From: Desulfobulbus elongatus DSM 2908 | Lineage (GTDB): Bacteria; Desulfobacterota; Desulfobulbia; Desulfobulbales; Desulfobulbaceae | NCBI RefSeq assembly: GCF_000621145.1 | Contig: NZ_JHZB01000004.1 | Coordinates: 124,001-188,000 of the forward strand | Direction: 5' to 3' | Length of the DNA stretch: 64,000 bases | Shown: one piece after another, positions 1-8,477 of the stretch | Layout of the letters: each line of letters starts with the position of its first letter | Position numbering within the stretch: position 1 is the stretch's first letter | Notes under the pieces: model-generated | What the model saw: only the letters and a program-made list of their open reading frames with translations | What the model was told of the DNA's origin: nothing | Database searches by the model: none | Program-made: the position numbers and the translations under genes

Positions 1-425
1 TCGACCTCCTGAAAGGTGAACAGCTCGTCCAGGGGCATGACCTTGTAGGCCTGCAATTGGCGTTGGTATTTGTCCGCCACGTCCGGACAATAGCTTTCGG
101 CCAAGGCTCTGGCCTCCTCGCGGGCCACGGCCCGGACGGCGCGGCGGCTGTCCAGGTTGACGAAGGTGGCCGCCATGACGCCGAAATCGAGCCAGCGCAG
201 CGAGCGTTTACCCAGGCTGCACCCGGTGACCGACTGGATAGCGTCGGTGGCGCAACGGTCGATTTCGACCAGGACGTAGAGTTTTTTCCGGTCCGCGCCC
301 TTGGGATCGGCAATGCCGATCCGCTCCAGGGCGGCCATGGTCATGCGCACGCCGATCACCTGGCCGGCGCAGATATGGCCGTGAATGCGCGCCGATTCAG
401 CCAACAACTGTTCAAATGATTCCAT
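1..425 (-). CDS. FmdE-family protein (partial, C-terminus outside window)
   Basis: The gene starts at the ATG at 425 and runs off the left edge, so only about 141 residues are visible. The visible part begins MESFEQLLAESARIHGHICA. It has the FmdE-family N-terminal pattern: HGHICAGQ, then GVRM, then an E-I-D-R-C-A-T-D-A-I-Q segment, TGCSLGKR and a D-F-G-V-M-A-ATF stretch. In this family the His/Cys residues bind metal. The name comes from formylmethanofuran dehydrogenase subunit E, but in bacteria these proteins usually occur outside that complex and their substrate is not settled. The C-terminal zinc-finger region found in many members cannot be judged here. The U32-related gene starting at 1618 lies 119 bp upstream in the same orientation. 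Confidence 0.8.
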   Translation of the reverse strand, partial: MESFEQLLAESARIHGHICAGQVIGVRMTMAALERIGIADPKGADRKKLYVLVEIDRCATDAIQSVTGCSLGKRSLRWLDFGVMAATFVNLDSRRAVRAVAREEARALAESYCPDVADKYQRQLQAYKVMPLDELFTFQEV

Positions 426-544
426 TTCTCGCCGTCACAAAAGGTCAGGGGGGCCGATGCCGTGAGCCCTTCGCCCGCCGGTCCGCATGAAGCTGGAAGG
501 GCCGGGCGGACGAGACCGCACCTTACCCGTGGCGGTTCCCCCTG

Positions 545-1618
545 TCAATCGGCAGTCGCGCGCAGGTCCTTGATCAGCAGGGGCAGGGGATGGGCAATGG
601 CATCGAACAATTCCCGGCAAAAACCGCAGCGGTCGCACCGGCTGTCGCATTGGGAGAGCATGTTGGCAAAGTCGAACGACAGCAGGCTGTTGTCGACATG
701 GAGACGATCGGCCAGCCAGGCCATGGCATCCAGCAGGTCGAGCAGGTTGCCGTCGTACCGCCGGCGGCGGTAGGCGGTGATGGCGTTGATCAGGAAATCG
801 GGTCCCAGGGTGCGGCCGCAGAGTTTGATGGTGTCCACGTGGTAGAGGTAGAGATCGATGTCCTCCGGCCGGATGAAGGGCGATTGCAGCAACCGGTACG
901 GTTGTTCGTCCAGAAGCCGCATGCAGCCGATGTCGCAGTTGAGGTGGCGGGTCTGGTCCCGGCCCTCCATGTTGGCCAGGGCGATGTAGGCATCGTGGGA
1001 GAGCTTGAAGGGGCAATAGGGCAGGCAGCCCTCGTTGGCCAGCACCTCGAGCTTGAGGCCGGGGACACTCCGGCGGATGGTCAGGCAGATCCGGGCCAGC
1101 TCGTCCAGGTCGCGGTTGAGGGAGCGGTCGAGGATGACCTTGCCGGGGAGCCTGAAGCCGGTTTCGCCGATATAGGCCAGTTGCGCCTCGATCTTGCGCA
1201 CGGAGTCCAGCATGGTGTTGACGCTGGGCACCGCTTCCAGTTGGGTGGCGATTTCCGGGGCATGGTCGGCGATGACCTGGAGCAGGTAATGATCGCAGTA
1301 GACGATGCCGTCGATCACTCCACGGTCCAGACAGTGGTCCAGACTGCGAAGGAGCGGTTCGATGACGCCGTGGTCGGTCAGTAGATCGGGGGCATAGAAG
1401 CGGCTGTTGAGCAGGGCGTATTTCCTCGGTCCGCGCAGCCGCTCGAGCCCGGCAATGATGGCCGCCTGGACGATGACCGGTTCGATCCGGATACGGCTGT
1501 CGAGGGCCCGGCTGTGCAGCAGGCTGAAGTGGACGCTGTCCAGGTCGGCGACGCAGTGACCGAGGAAATCGATGTATCTGCCCTCCGGGAGAAAGGGGAC
1601 ATTGAGAAAAGGTTTCAT
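545..1618 (-). CDS. Peptidase U32-related protein
   Basis: This 357-residue protein resembles the (beta/alpha) barrel part of U32-family proteins. The clearest stretch is N-E-G-C-L-P-Y-C-P-F-K-L-S-H-D around residue 200, followed by further cysteines (a C-D-I-G-C pair near 230 and C-D-S-R-C-D-R-C-G-F-C near 330). Their number and spacing suggest an iron-sulfur cluster, as in U32 relatives such as UbiU/UbiV and RlhA; this is inference. Its ATG overlaps the stop of the upstream U32 gene by 4 bp (ATGA), so the two are probably translationally coupled. The protein lacks the classical U32 signature found in that upstream gene. The substrate is unknown; RNA or cofactor hydroxylation is more likely than proteolysis. 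Confidence 0.7.
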   Translation of the reverse strand: MKPFLNVPFLPEGRYIDFLGHCVADLDSVHFSLLHSRALDSRIRIEPVIVQAAIIAGLERLRGPRKYALLNSRFYAPDLLTDHGVIEPLLRSLDHCLDRGVIDGIVYCDHYLLQVIADHAPEIATQLEAVPSVNTMLDSVRKIEAQLAYIGETGFRLPGKVILDRSLNRDLDELARICLTIRRSVPGLKLEVLANEGCLPYCPFKLSHDAYIALANMEGRDQTRHLNCDIGCMRLLDEQPYRLLQSPFIRPEDIDLYLYHVDTIKLCGRTLGPDFLINAITAYRRRRYDGNLLDLLDAMAWLADRLHVDNSLLSFDFANMLSQCDSRCDRCGFCRELFDAIAHPLPLLIKDLRATAD

Positions 1619-2889
1619 GCGGACTCTATCTGTTTGCGTAGCAGGGCGTGCGGCTCAATGGTTGCCAGGGGCGGTTCGGTCTGCAGGAGCACCCGCCTGC
1701 CCGGATTCGCCCGCTGCGCCGGCGTGCCGTCTTCCAGGCGGATGGCGCTGACTGTCGCCGTTTCCGGCTCAATGGTCCGGCCCAGATATTCCACCCGGTC
1801 GCCAACGGCAATCGCATGCCGCGTCTCGATCAGGAAGGGTGTGGCGGCGCGGATGATGCCGACCGGCACAAACCTCTGTTCGAATCTCATTCTATCATAC
1901 AACATGTCGCCGGATGAAGGGCTGGCGGCGAAAAAGTTTTCTGTTCGGCCCCGGGTGCCGATCTTGCTCAATTCCTTGTGAAAAGCTTCGGGGAGCACGA
2001 GGCTAACTGGCGATTGGCCGGAAAAAAGTTGTTCCCGGATCCAGTCGAGGGCCAACCGGTACAGCCGCACCACCGCCCCCACGTAGCCCGCCGATTTCAT
2101 CCGTCCTTCGATCTTGACCGCGTCGACGCCGGCATCGATCAGGAGCGGGAGCCGGTCCAGCAGGCACAGGTCGCGGGAATTGAAAATATAGGTGCCGTGC
2201 TGGTCTTCCTCAACCGGAAAATATTGGCCCGGCCGTTTTTCCTCGACCACAGCGTAGGCATAGCGGCAGGGATGGGCGCAATCGCCCTGGTTGGCGTTGC
2301 GGCCGGTGAGGTACTGGCTGAGCAGGCAGCGTCCCGAATAGGAAATGCACAGCGCGCCGTGGACGAACACTTCCAGCTCGATGGGGGTCGCGGCCCGTAT
2401 GGCCCGGATCTCGGCCAGACCGAGCTCGCGGGCGAGATTGAGGCGTCGCACCCCCTGTTCGGCCCAGAAACGGGCGCTGGCGGTGTTGGTCACGTTGGCC
2501 TGGGTGGACAGGTGCAGCGACAGCTCGGGGACAAGCCGCCGCGCGGTGGCGAGGATGCCGGGGTCGCCGACGATGCAGCCGTCGATGCCGATGTGCCGCA
2601 GCAGCAGCAAATAGGGCTCCAGGTGTTCCAGGTCGCGGTTGTGGGCAAAGATGTTCACCGTGACATAGACCTTGACGCCGCGCTCATGGGCGTAGGCCAC
2701 CGCCCACCGCAGGCCGTCCTCGTCGAAATTGGCGGCGCGGGCGCGGAGGCTGAACGCCTTGCCGCCCAGATACACGGCGTCGGCGCCGTAATGGACGGCG
2801 GTGATCAGTTTTTCGGCATTGCCGGCCGGGGCCAGCAGTTCGGGCAGGCGTGGGCCGGACTGGCCGGCGGGGAAAGTGGTCATGGCCAT
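1615..2889 (-). CDS. Peptidase U32 family protein, TrhP/YegQ-like
   Basis: This 424-residue U32-family protein opens with L-P-E-L-L-A-P-A-G-N-A-E-K and has the family signature EVFVHGALCISYSGRCLLS around residue 175. A second Cys pair follows (GDCAHPCRY), and then V-K-I-E-G-R-M-K-S. Family members of this layout (YegQ/TrhP, RlhA) modify RNA: TrhP makes 5-hydroxyuridine at tRNA position 34 using prephenate, probably with an iron-sulfur cluster. TrhP is the nearest assignment I can make, but RlhA-like or other roles are not excluded. The C-terminal region contains a small beta-barrel-like segment (V-G-D-R-V-E-Y-L-G). The gene is first in a coupled pair with the U32-related gene downstream. The start is ATG; another in-frame Met lies two codons on. 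Confidence 0.85.
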   Translation of the reverse strand: MAMTTFPAGQSGPRLPELLAPAGNAEKLITAVHYGADAVYLGGKAFSLRARAANFDEDGLRWAVAYAHERGVKVYVTVNIFAHNRDLEHLEPYLLLLRHIGIDGCIVGDPGILATARRLVPELSLHLSTQANVTNTASARFWAEQGVRRLNLARELGLAEIRAIRAATPIELEVFVHGALCISYSGRCLLSQYLTGRNANQGDCAHPCRYAYAVVEEKRPGQYFPVEEDQHGTYIFNSRDLCLLDRLPLLIDAGVDAVKIEGRMKSAGYVGAVVRLYRLALDWIREQLFSGQSPVSLVLPEAFHKELSKIGTRGRTENFFAASPSSGDMLYDRMRFEQRFVPVGIIRAATPFLIETRHAIAVGDRVEYLGRTIEPETATVSAIRLEDGTPAQRANPGRRVLLQTEPPLATIEPHALLRKQIESA

Positions 2890-3168
2890 GGGTGCGCAAC
2901 AAGATGGGAAAGAAGAGAGGGGGGGCGGGGCAATGGGCCGCCCGCCGGGAAAGCGGGAAGAACACGCACAAGGGGAACGGTGTCCCCGGCGGCGGGGCGG
3001 CGTGAAGGCCGCGTATTTGCCGCGCCGGGAGTTTTCTGCGGATGTTCGAGGATTGCCGCAGGTGGAGATAGTGCTTGCCCCGGGTTGTTCACTGATATAT
3101 TATTGACGGAATACCGCCGCGTTGCTCCACGATTCGAGTCAAGCGCCCTTGACGGGCAAGGAGATCCC

Positions 3169-3465
3169 ATGCTGAAAAAAAGTTATTCCAGAACCGGAGC
3201 TGTCTGCCGTGTCACCTTCAAGTACGAAAACGAAGAACTGGCGGAAACCGCCGTGGTGGCGGGCGAGTTCAACGGCTGGTCGTTGCGGGAGACGCCCATG
3301 AAGAAGCTCAAGGACGGCAGCTTTTCCGCCACGCTCTCCCTGCCGACCGGCCGGTCCTACTGCTTTCGCTATGTGCTCGACGGTGGTGTCTGGGTCAACG
3401 ACAGCGAGGCGGACGGGTACTCCCCCAACGAATACGGCGAAGCCAACTCGGTGCTGGTCCTCTAA
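3169..3465 (+). CDS. Stand-alone glycogen-binding (CBM48/isoamylase early-set) domain protein
   Basis: This 98-residue protein starts at the ATG preceded by a GGAG-like site (GGCAAGGAGATCCC). It is essentially one early-set/CBM48 domain: residues 25-40 contain V-V-A-G-E-F-N-G-W-S, followed by M-K-K-L-K-D-G-S-F and F-R-Y-V-L-D-G-G-V-W-V-N-D. This is the fold of AMPK-beta and isoamylase N-terminal domains, where the W and K residues contact glucan. No catalytic domain is attached. It is transcribed away from the U32 genes with a 279-bp divergent gap. An unrelated open frame continues upstream of the ATG for over 1 kb antisense to the U32 gene; the domain boundary and ribosome-binding site argue for the short form. 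Binding of glycogen or a partner protein is inferred. Confidence 0.8.
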   Translation: MLKKSYSRTGAVCRVTFKYENEELAETAVVAGEFNGWSLRETPMKKLKDGSFSATLSLPTGRSYCFRYVLDGGVWVNDSEADGYSPNEYGEANSVLVL

Positions 3466-3498
3466 GGCCGTTCGGCGGCGGCATGCCGGTAGGCCGCC

Positions 3499-4053
3499 TT
3501 AAAAACAGTCGCCCAGCCCGGTCTTGTGGTATTCGTTTTTCAGCGCCACATAGCGCCGCCACGAGGCCTGCATCTCCAGAAGCTGGGCGTCGCTGACCTC
3601 CCTGACCACCTTTGCCGGCGTCCCCATGATCAGGGAACGGGGAGGAAAGCGCTTGCCCGGCGTCACCACCGAACCGGCTCCGACGATCGACTCGTTGCCG
3701 ATGACCGCGCCGTCGAGGATGATCGCGCCCATGCCGATCAGGCAGAGGTCGCCCACCGTGCAGCCGTGGAGAATGGCCCGGTGGCCGACGGTGACATCGC
3801 AGCCGATGATGGTCGGATGGCCGTCGCGGTCGTCCCGGTCCGCCCCTTCGTGCTGGGTGATATGGAGCAGGGAGAGGTCCTGGATGTTGGTCCGGGCGCC
3901 GATGCGGATGCGGTGGACATCGCCCCGGCAGATGACCCCGAACCAGAGCGATACATCCTCGCCCAGAATCACGTCGCCGATCAGGGTGGCGTTGGGGGCG
4001 ACCCAGCCGCCCTTGCCGACCTGGGGCTGATACTCTCGGTATGGCACTATCAT
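3499..4053 (-). CDS. Gamma-class carbonic anhydrase family protein (YrdA/PaaY-like)
   Basis: This 184-residue protein is a left-handed beta-helix of hexapeptide repeats, such as I-G-D-V-I-L-G-E-D-V and I-G-N-E-S-I-V-G-A-G. The candidate zinc ligands are His64 or His68 (LLHITQHEG), His91 and His96 (VTVGHRAILHGC), matching the gamma-carbonic-anhydrase arrangement. The C-terminal motif M-G-T-P-A-K-V-V-R is typical of the YrdA/PaaY/CaiE subgroup. Many members have weak or no anhydrase activity, so the reaction is uncertain. The start chosen is the ATG 7 nt after a clear GAGGAG site; an open frame extends 18 codons upstream but has no support. The gene converges with the CBM48 gene across 33 bp. 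Confidence 0.88.
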   Translation of the reverse strand: MIVPYREYQPQVGKGGWVAPNATLIGDVILGEDVSLWFGVICRGDVHRIRIGARTNIQDLSLLHITQHEGADRDDRDGHPTIIGCDVTVGHRAILHGCTVGDLCLIGMGAIILDGAVIGNESIVGAGSVVTPGKRFPPRSLIMGTPAKVVREVSDAQLLEMQASWRRYVALKNEYHKTGLGDCF

Positions 4054-4297
4054 GGTTTCTCCTCTCTGAAGGGCGCATGCCGCCGGGCAGCCGGCCGGGC
4101 ACTCCACCCGATCACATCTGTTGTTTCGTCCTCATTTCCTCGCCGGACCGAATACCGGGTCCGGCCTTCCGTCCCGCCCGGCCCGGAGGAAGGGCGACGC
4201 CAGCGTCCTTAATACAACTCCACGGCGTGGCGGTGTCAAGAGGGAATTCATTTCCACGCGTGTGCCGTCAGCCGGGACTTTGGCGGGAAAATCCCGT

Positions 4298-5680
4298 TCA
4301 AGCGAACCGGACATGCCGCCGGAAGAACTCCCGGTACTCGTCGGGACGGTGACTGACGTAGACGATGGTGGTCAGTCGCCTGTCGGCAATGCCGGCAAGG
4401 AAATCGAGCAGGGCCTTGCGGTTGGGCTCGTCGAGCCCCTGGGTCGGCTCGTCGAGGAGGAGCAGTTGCGGCGACTTGATCAGGGCCCGGGCAAGCAGCA
4501 GCAGCCGTTGTTCGCCATACTTCATCCGACGGAAGGGCTGCTGCGCCTTGTGGGCCAGGCCGAGCCGCTGCAGCCAGCGCCGGCCGAGCTGGAGCTGCGC
4601 CTCGCTGGGACGGGTGTAGAGTCCGATCGAGTCGAACAGCCCGGAGACCACGGTGGCCAGCCCGCTGCCGGCGACGTGGTGGTTGCGGTGGAGGTCCGGG
4701 CTGAGGATGCCCATCCGCCGTTTCAGCTCCCAGATCGATTCGCCGCTGCCGCGCCGCCGGCCGAACAGGGTCAGGTCGTTGGCGTAACAGAGCGGATGGT
4801 CGCCGCTGATGAGCTGGAGCAGGGTCGATTTGCCGCAGCCGTTGGGACCGGTGATCAGGGTGTGATCGTCCCGGTCGATGGTGAGATCGAGGCCGGCGAA
4901 CACCTCGACCTCGCCGTAGCGGGCAAAACCGTGGCGCAGGGTGACCAGGTTGGCGCCGGTGGTTTCTTCCGGCTGCCGGTCCTGGCCGAAGTCCTCCACC
5001 GTCACCTGGAAGAGCGGCGGCTGGTGCGCCAGCCAGCCGGTCACCTCCGCCAGCACCTCGGCCCGCGGCCCCTGGACCGCGATGGTGCCGTCCCGGAAGG
5101 CGGCGAGGTGGGTGCACCAGTCGGGAATATCGGCGCTGTTGTTGACCAGGGCGAGCAGGCCCAGGTCCTGGTCCCGCAGCCCGGCCAGCACCCGGTCCAG
5201 TTCGGCGCAACTGGCCCGGTCGAGCCCCTCATACGGATTTTCCAGGACCAGCTGGCCGATGCCCCTGGTGATCAACTGCAGGAGACAGAGCTTGCGCGCC
5301 TGGCCGGAACTCAACTGGCGGTAGCCCCGGTCGAGCAGGCCGGCGAAGGCGAACAGCTCGATCAGGTGGCGGTGGCGGTCGATGTCGGTGAGAAAGGCGC
5401 GGGCCGGGGTGCCGGGATCGAGCCGGTCCAGGAAATCGGTATCGTCCTTGCGCAGTTCGGCCTCGAAGATCGACTGCTGCCGCTTGAACGACAGCACGCC
5501 GAGATCCGGCGGCAGGCTCAGCCGCTTGGCGCGGCAGCCGACCGCCTCCCCGGCGACGACTTCGCAGAACTGCTCGATGCCCGAGCCGTTGCCGCCGACC
5601 AGGCACCAGGCTTCGCCCGGTCCGGCGGCGAAGCGCCCGATCCGCAGTCCATCGGCGGTAAGCTGTTCGATCACCAGCAT
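4298..5680 (-). CDS. modF: ModF-type tandem ABC ATPase with a degenerate first ATP site
   Basis: This 460-residue protein consists of two ABC ATPase domains with no membrane segment. The second domain is intact: Walker A GPNGCGKST (about 275-283), a long block highly like E. coli ModF (N-D-L-T-L-F-G-R-R-R-G-S-G-E-S-I-W) and Walker B LLLLDEPTQGLD; its signature is altered to MKYGEQ. In the first domain the Walker A is GGNGSGIE at 29-36, with Ile in place of the essential Lys, and Walker B reads LVLENP instead of LDEP, while LSSGQ is kept. ModF is named from the E. coli molybdate locus, but its role is poorly defined and no modABC lies here. The gene follows the aldo/keto reductase gene by 16 bp on the same strand. 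The ATG has only a weak ribosome-binding site. Confidence 0.85.
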   Translation of the reverse strand: MLVIEQLTADGLRIGRFAAGPGEAWCLVGGNGSGIEQFCEVVAGEAVGCRAKRLSLPPDLGVLSFKRQQSIFEAELRKDDTDFLDRLDPGTPARAFLTDIDRHRHLIELFAFAGLLDRGYRQLSSGQARKLCLLQLITRGIGQLVLENPYEGLDRASCAELDRVLAGLRDQDLGLLALVNNSADIPDWCTHLAAFRDGTIAVQGPRAEVLAEVTGWLAHQPPLFQVTVEDFGQDRQPEETTGANLVTLRHGFARYGEVEVFAGLDLTIDRDDHTLITGPNGCGKSTLLQLISGDHPLCYANDLTLFGRRRGSGESIWELKRRMGILSPDLHRNHHVAGSGLATVVSGLFDSIGLYTRPSEAQLQLGRRWLQRLGLAHKAQQPFRRMKYGEQRLLLLARALIKSPQLLLLDEPTQGLDEPNRKALLDFLAGIADRRLTTIVYVSHRPDEYREFFRRHVRFA

Positions 5681-5696
5681 GGCAAATGGGCCTGCA

Positions 5697-6653
5697 TCAC
5701 TCGTCCCAGATGGTGGCCAGGGTGTAAGGCGATCCCGGTCCGGTGAAGAAGGAGCCGTCGACAAAGCGGAAACCCCGGTCGAGCGCGGCGATCGTCGCCC
5801 TATCCCGGTCGTCGAGCTGCACGCCGGTGGCGGCGAGGTTCTGCCGCATCCGGTCCGGATGGACCGATTTGGGAATGACCACGGTCCGGCGGCCGAGTCC
5901 CCAGGCAAGCAGCACCTGCGCCGGCGTGGCCCCATGTTTGGCCGCCAGTTGCACAATCACCGGATTGTCGAGCAGGGTCGGCTCGTCGCTCTTTTTCATG
6001 GCGGCCGGCCGGTCGCCGGAGCCGAGCGGCGAGAAGGCGGTGACCAGGATATCGTTTTCCTTGCAAAAATCGAGCATGGTCCGCTGCTGCAGGTAGGGGT
6101 GGAGTTCGATCTGGTTCATCTCCGGCCGAATGGTGGCGGCCTGGCGGCACAGGGCGTCCAGCTTGGCGAGGCTGAAATTGCAGACGCCGATATGGCGGAC
6201 CAGTCCCGCAGCCACGCAGGCCTCCATCGCTTTCCAGGTCTCGATGATCGGCTGGTCGGGCAGGGGAACGAACTCCTCGCTCTTGCGGGCAAAAAGCACG
6301 CCCGGTTTGAAGGCCACCGGCCAGTGGATGAGGTAGAGGTCGAGAGAATCGGTGCGCAGGTCGGCGAGCGTTTTTTCCAGGGCCGGCCGGACCTGTTCCG
6401 GGGCGTGGGCGTTGTTCCACAGTTTCGAGGTCAGCCAGAGGTCGCCACGGGCCACCATGCCGGCCTCGATGGCCTCGGCGATGGCCCGGCCGACCTCCGG
6501 TTCGTTCTGGTAGATGGGGGCGCAATCGATGTGGCGATAGCCCATGGCCAGGGCCTCCTTGACCGCCGCGTACACCGCGCCGGGCGCTGATTTCCAGGTG
6601 CCGAGCCCAAGGGCGGGGAGACGGTCGCCGTTGCGGAAGGAAAACGAGAGCAT
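5697..6653 (-). CDS. Aldo/keto reductase
   Basis: This 318-residue NADPH-dependent oxidoreductase of the AKR superfamily reduces aldehydes or ketones in the cytoplasm. All four catalytic residues are visible: Asp43 and Tyr48 (HIDCAPIYQNE), Lys77 (LTSKLWN) and His110 (LYLIHWPV). The C-terminal coenzyme-binding stretch V-V-I-P-K-S-V-H-P-D-R is also present. The closest type is the AKR1/AKR4-like aldehyde reductase group; the substrate cannot be told from sequence. The ATG at 6653 is preceded by AAGGAGAATCACC, an ideal ribosome-binding site, which rules out the longer upstream frame. The modF-like gene lies 16 bp downstream. Confidence 0.92.
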   Translation of the reverse strand: MLSFSFRNGDRLPALGLGTWKSAPGAVYAAVKEALAMGYRHIDCAPIYQNEPEVGRAIAEAIEAGMVARGDLWLTSKLWNNAHAPEQVRPALEKTLADLRTDSLDLYLIHWPVAFKPGVLFARKSEEFVPLPDQPIIETWKAMEACVAAGLVRHIGVCNFSLAKLDALCRQAATIRPEMNQIELHPYLQQRTMLDFCKENDILVTAFSPLGSGDRPAAMKKSDEPTLLDNPVIVQLAAKHGATPAQVLLAWGLGRRTVVIPKSVHPDRMRQNLAATGVQLDDRDRATIAALDRGFRFVDGSFFTGPGSPYTLATIWDE

Positions 6654-6874
6654 GGTGATTCTCCTTGTGGTGCCGGCCAGGCGCGGAACGGCCCGGCAGG
6701 GGCGCGGGTTGCGCCGGGTTGACGAAAAGATGGTGCGGCGCACGGGAACGAAGGCGGGTGCGCTGTAAAGATAAAAAGCCGTCGCCCATCCGTCAAATGG
6801 AGATTGCGGCCTGGGACGTATCCGTTTCCGGCGTTCCGGCACCAATTCCGGCCGGGATGGCACGACTTTTCCTT

Positions 6875-6902
6875 TTGTAGAACGATTCTTTTTGCATAAA
6901 AT
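6875..6902 (+). promoter_or_regulatory. Candidate sigma70 promoter for the diguanylate cyclase gene
   Basis: TTGTAG and TAAAAT are separated by 16 nt, ending 61 bp before the ATG at 6964. The surrounding 310-bp gap (6654-6963) separates two divergent genes. It otherwise holds only the ribosome-binding site of the aldo/keto reductase and a locally AT-rich stretch at 6865-6905; I see no RNA gene or repeat in it. Confidence 0.45.
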
Positions 6903-6963
6903 ATCCGAATAACCGTGCAGACGAATCGAGCGCACATCGCAGCGGGGCGGATAGGATGCGACC

Positions 6964-8343
6964 ATGAAGGGACAACCGGGGCCGGGACGAGGAAAGCAGC
7001 AGAAGGACACGACAGGACCGCAAACCGTGGTCGTGGTGGACGACAGTTCCACCATGCGGACCGTGATTCAGAAGGAGCTGGAAGCGGCGGGATTTGACGT
7101 CGTCGCCTTCAACGACGGCCTGGAAGCCCTGTCGTCGCTCCGCTGGATGCAGCGGTTGCCCGATCTGATCCTCCTGGACATCGACATGCCCAGGATGGAC
7201 GGGTTCGCCTGCTGCGAGCAGCTACGAGCAATGGAGGCGCAGGGGTTGTTCGAGGAAGCGGAGGAAGCCCGGATCCCGGTGCTCTTCGTCTCCGCCAACG
7301 ACACCTTCGACAACCGCAGCCGTGGTTTTCACCTCGGCAGCCTGGAGTTCATCTCCAAGCCCTTTGCTCGCGGTGACATTGCGGCGGCAGTCAGCAAAGT
7401 ACTGCGGCCGCAAACCACTTTTGCCGGCATGGTTGCCCTCGTCATCGACGACGAGCGCTCCCTTCGGCGGATGGTCCGTACCTGCCTGGAGCAGATCGGC
7501 CTCCGGGTGCTCGAGGCGGAAGATGGCCGCCAGGCCTTTGAGCTCATCAAGGAGGGGCGTGCCGAGGTGGATTTGGCCATCGTCGATTTCGACATGCCGG
7601 TCATGCGCGGCGACGAATTCATCCACCTGACCCGGCAATGCCCCGAAACCGGACATCTGCCCATGATTTCCCTCAGCGCTGCCGGTGCACCCCAGACGAT
7701 TTTGCGGATGTTCCGGGCAGGCGCCACCGATTATCTGGTCAAGCCGTTCATCGCCGAGGAATTGCTGGCACGGGTCCAGGTGCATCTCAACCTGCGCCGC
7801 TACATGTGCCATCTGGAGGAGATGAACCGGAACCTGTACGACAAGGCGGTCAACGATGCCTTGACCGGCCTGCGCAACAAGCGTTATTTTCAGGAAGCCT
7901 TCGAGGAACTGTTTGCCCGGGCGCAGCGCTCCCAGGGCGATCTCAGTTGCCTTTTCTTTGATCTCGATCATTTCAAGAGGGTCAACGATACCTGCGGCCA
8001 CGGTTTTGGCGACTATGTGCTGAAAACCATCGGCGCGCTGGTGAAGGCGAATGTTCGCCGGGGCGATCTGGCCGCCCGGTTTGGCGGCGAGGAATTTGTC
8101 ATCGCCCTTCCCAACACGGGATTGGCGCCGGCCCGGTTCGTCGCCGAAAAAATACGGACCCTGGTCGAAACGCACCGGTTCCGCGACCAGGGGCGGCAAT
8201 GGGCGGTCACCGTGAGCGTTGGGGTGGCCTCCCTGCACGGTCACCGGCCCGCTTCGGCAACGACCTTGTTGCAGTTGGCCGATCAGGCGCTCTATCTTGC
8301 CAAGGGCGCCGGCCGCAACCGGGTGGTCTGCTGCCCGGATTGA
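6964..8343 (+). CDS. Diguanylate cyclase response regulator (REC-REC-GGDEF, PleD-like)
   Basis: This 459-residue cytoplasmic signalling protein makes cyclic di-GMP from GTP. A short charged N-terminus is followed by receiver 1 (about 22-140; V-V-V-D-D-S, phospho-acceptor Asp72 in LLDIDMP, Lys in ISKPF), receiver 2 (about 155-275; VIDDE, Asp208 in IVDFDMP, LVKPF) and a GGDEF domain (about 295-455; D-A-L-T-G-L-R-N-K, then GGEEF at 374-378). An inhibitory RxxD site (R-R-G-D) sits five residues before GGEEF, so product feedback is expected. Both receivers keep the acidic pocket and Lys, unlike Caulobacter PleD, where the second receiver is an adaptor. No partner kinase is adjacent. EAL domains are absent from the window, but two HD-GYP genes lie at 46-49.5 kb. 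Confidence 0.93.
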   Translation: MKGQPGPGRGKQQKDTTGPQTVVVVDDSSTMRTVIQKELEAAGFDVVAFNDGLEALSSLRWMQRLPDLILLDIDMPRMDGFACCEQLRAMEAQGLFEEAEEARIPVLFVSANDTFDNRSRGFHLGSLEFISKPFARGDIAAAVSKVLRPQTTFAGMVALVIDDERSLRRMVRTCLEQIGLRVLEAEDGRQAFELIKEGRAEVDLAIVDFDMPVMRGDEFIHLTRQCPETGHLPMISLSAAGAPQTILRMFRAGATDYLVKPFIAEELLARVQVHLNLRRYMCHLEEMNRNLYDKAVNDALTGLRNKRYFQEAFEELFARAQRSQGDLSCLFFDLDHFKRVNDTCGHGFGDYVLKTIGALVKANVRRGDLAARFGGEEFVIALPNTGLAPARFVAEKIRTLVETHRFRDQGRQWAVTVSVGVASLHGHRPASATTLLQLADQALYLAKGAGRNRVVCCPD

Positions 8344-8428
8344 ACGGACAACGCCCCGGCCCAAGGGTTGTGGCCGCCGGCCGCCTTGTTCTGCGACCGA
8401 CCCGGCATCGAATCAGCGTCTCTTTCCT

Positions 8429-8451
8429 GCGGCGGGCTGTCGTCCCGCCGC
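8429..8451 (+). other. GC-only hairpin upstream of the O-acetylhomoserine sulfhydrylase gene
   Basis: GCGGCGGG and CCCGCCGC form a perfect 8-bp stem around a 7-nt loop, ending 26 bp before the ATG at 8478. There is no following T run, so it is not a standard terminator. It could attenuate the downstream gene or mark the end of the diguanylate cyclase transcript. None of the conserved core of a SAM riboswitch is visible in the 134-bp gap. Confidence 0.4.
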
Positions 8452-8477
8452 CCCGCTCTTGAACACGGAGGTGTCCA

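Noticed and set aside
1978-3168. Long plus-strand open frame joined to the CBM48-like gene
   Set aside because: It runs antisense to the U32 gene with low-complexity Gly/Ala/Arg content; the real gene starts at the ATG at 3169 with its own ribosome-binding site.
8344-8477. SAM riboswitch ahead of metY
   Set aside because: Only a short GC hairpin is present; none of the conserved riboswitch core is visible.
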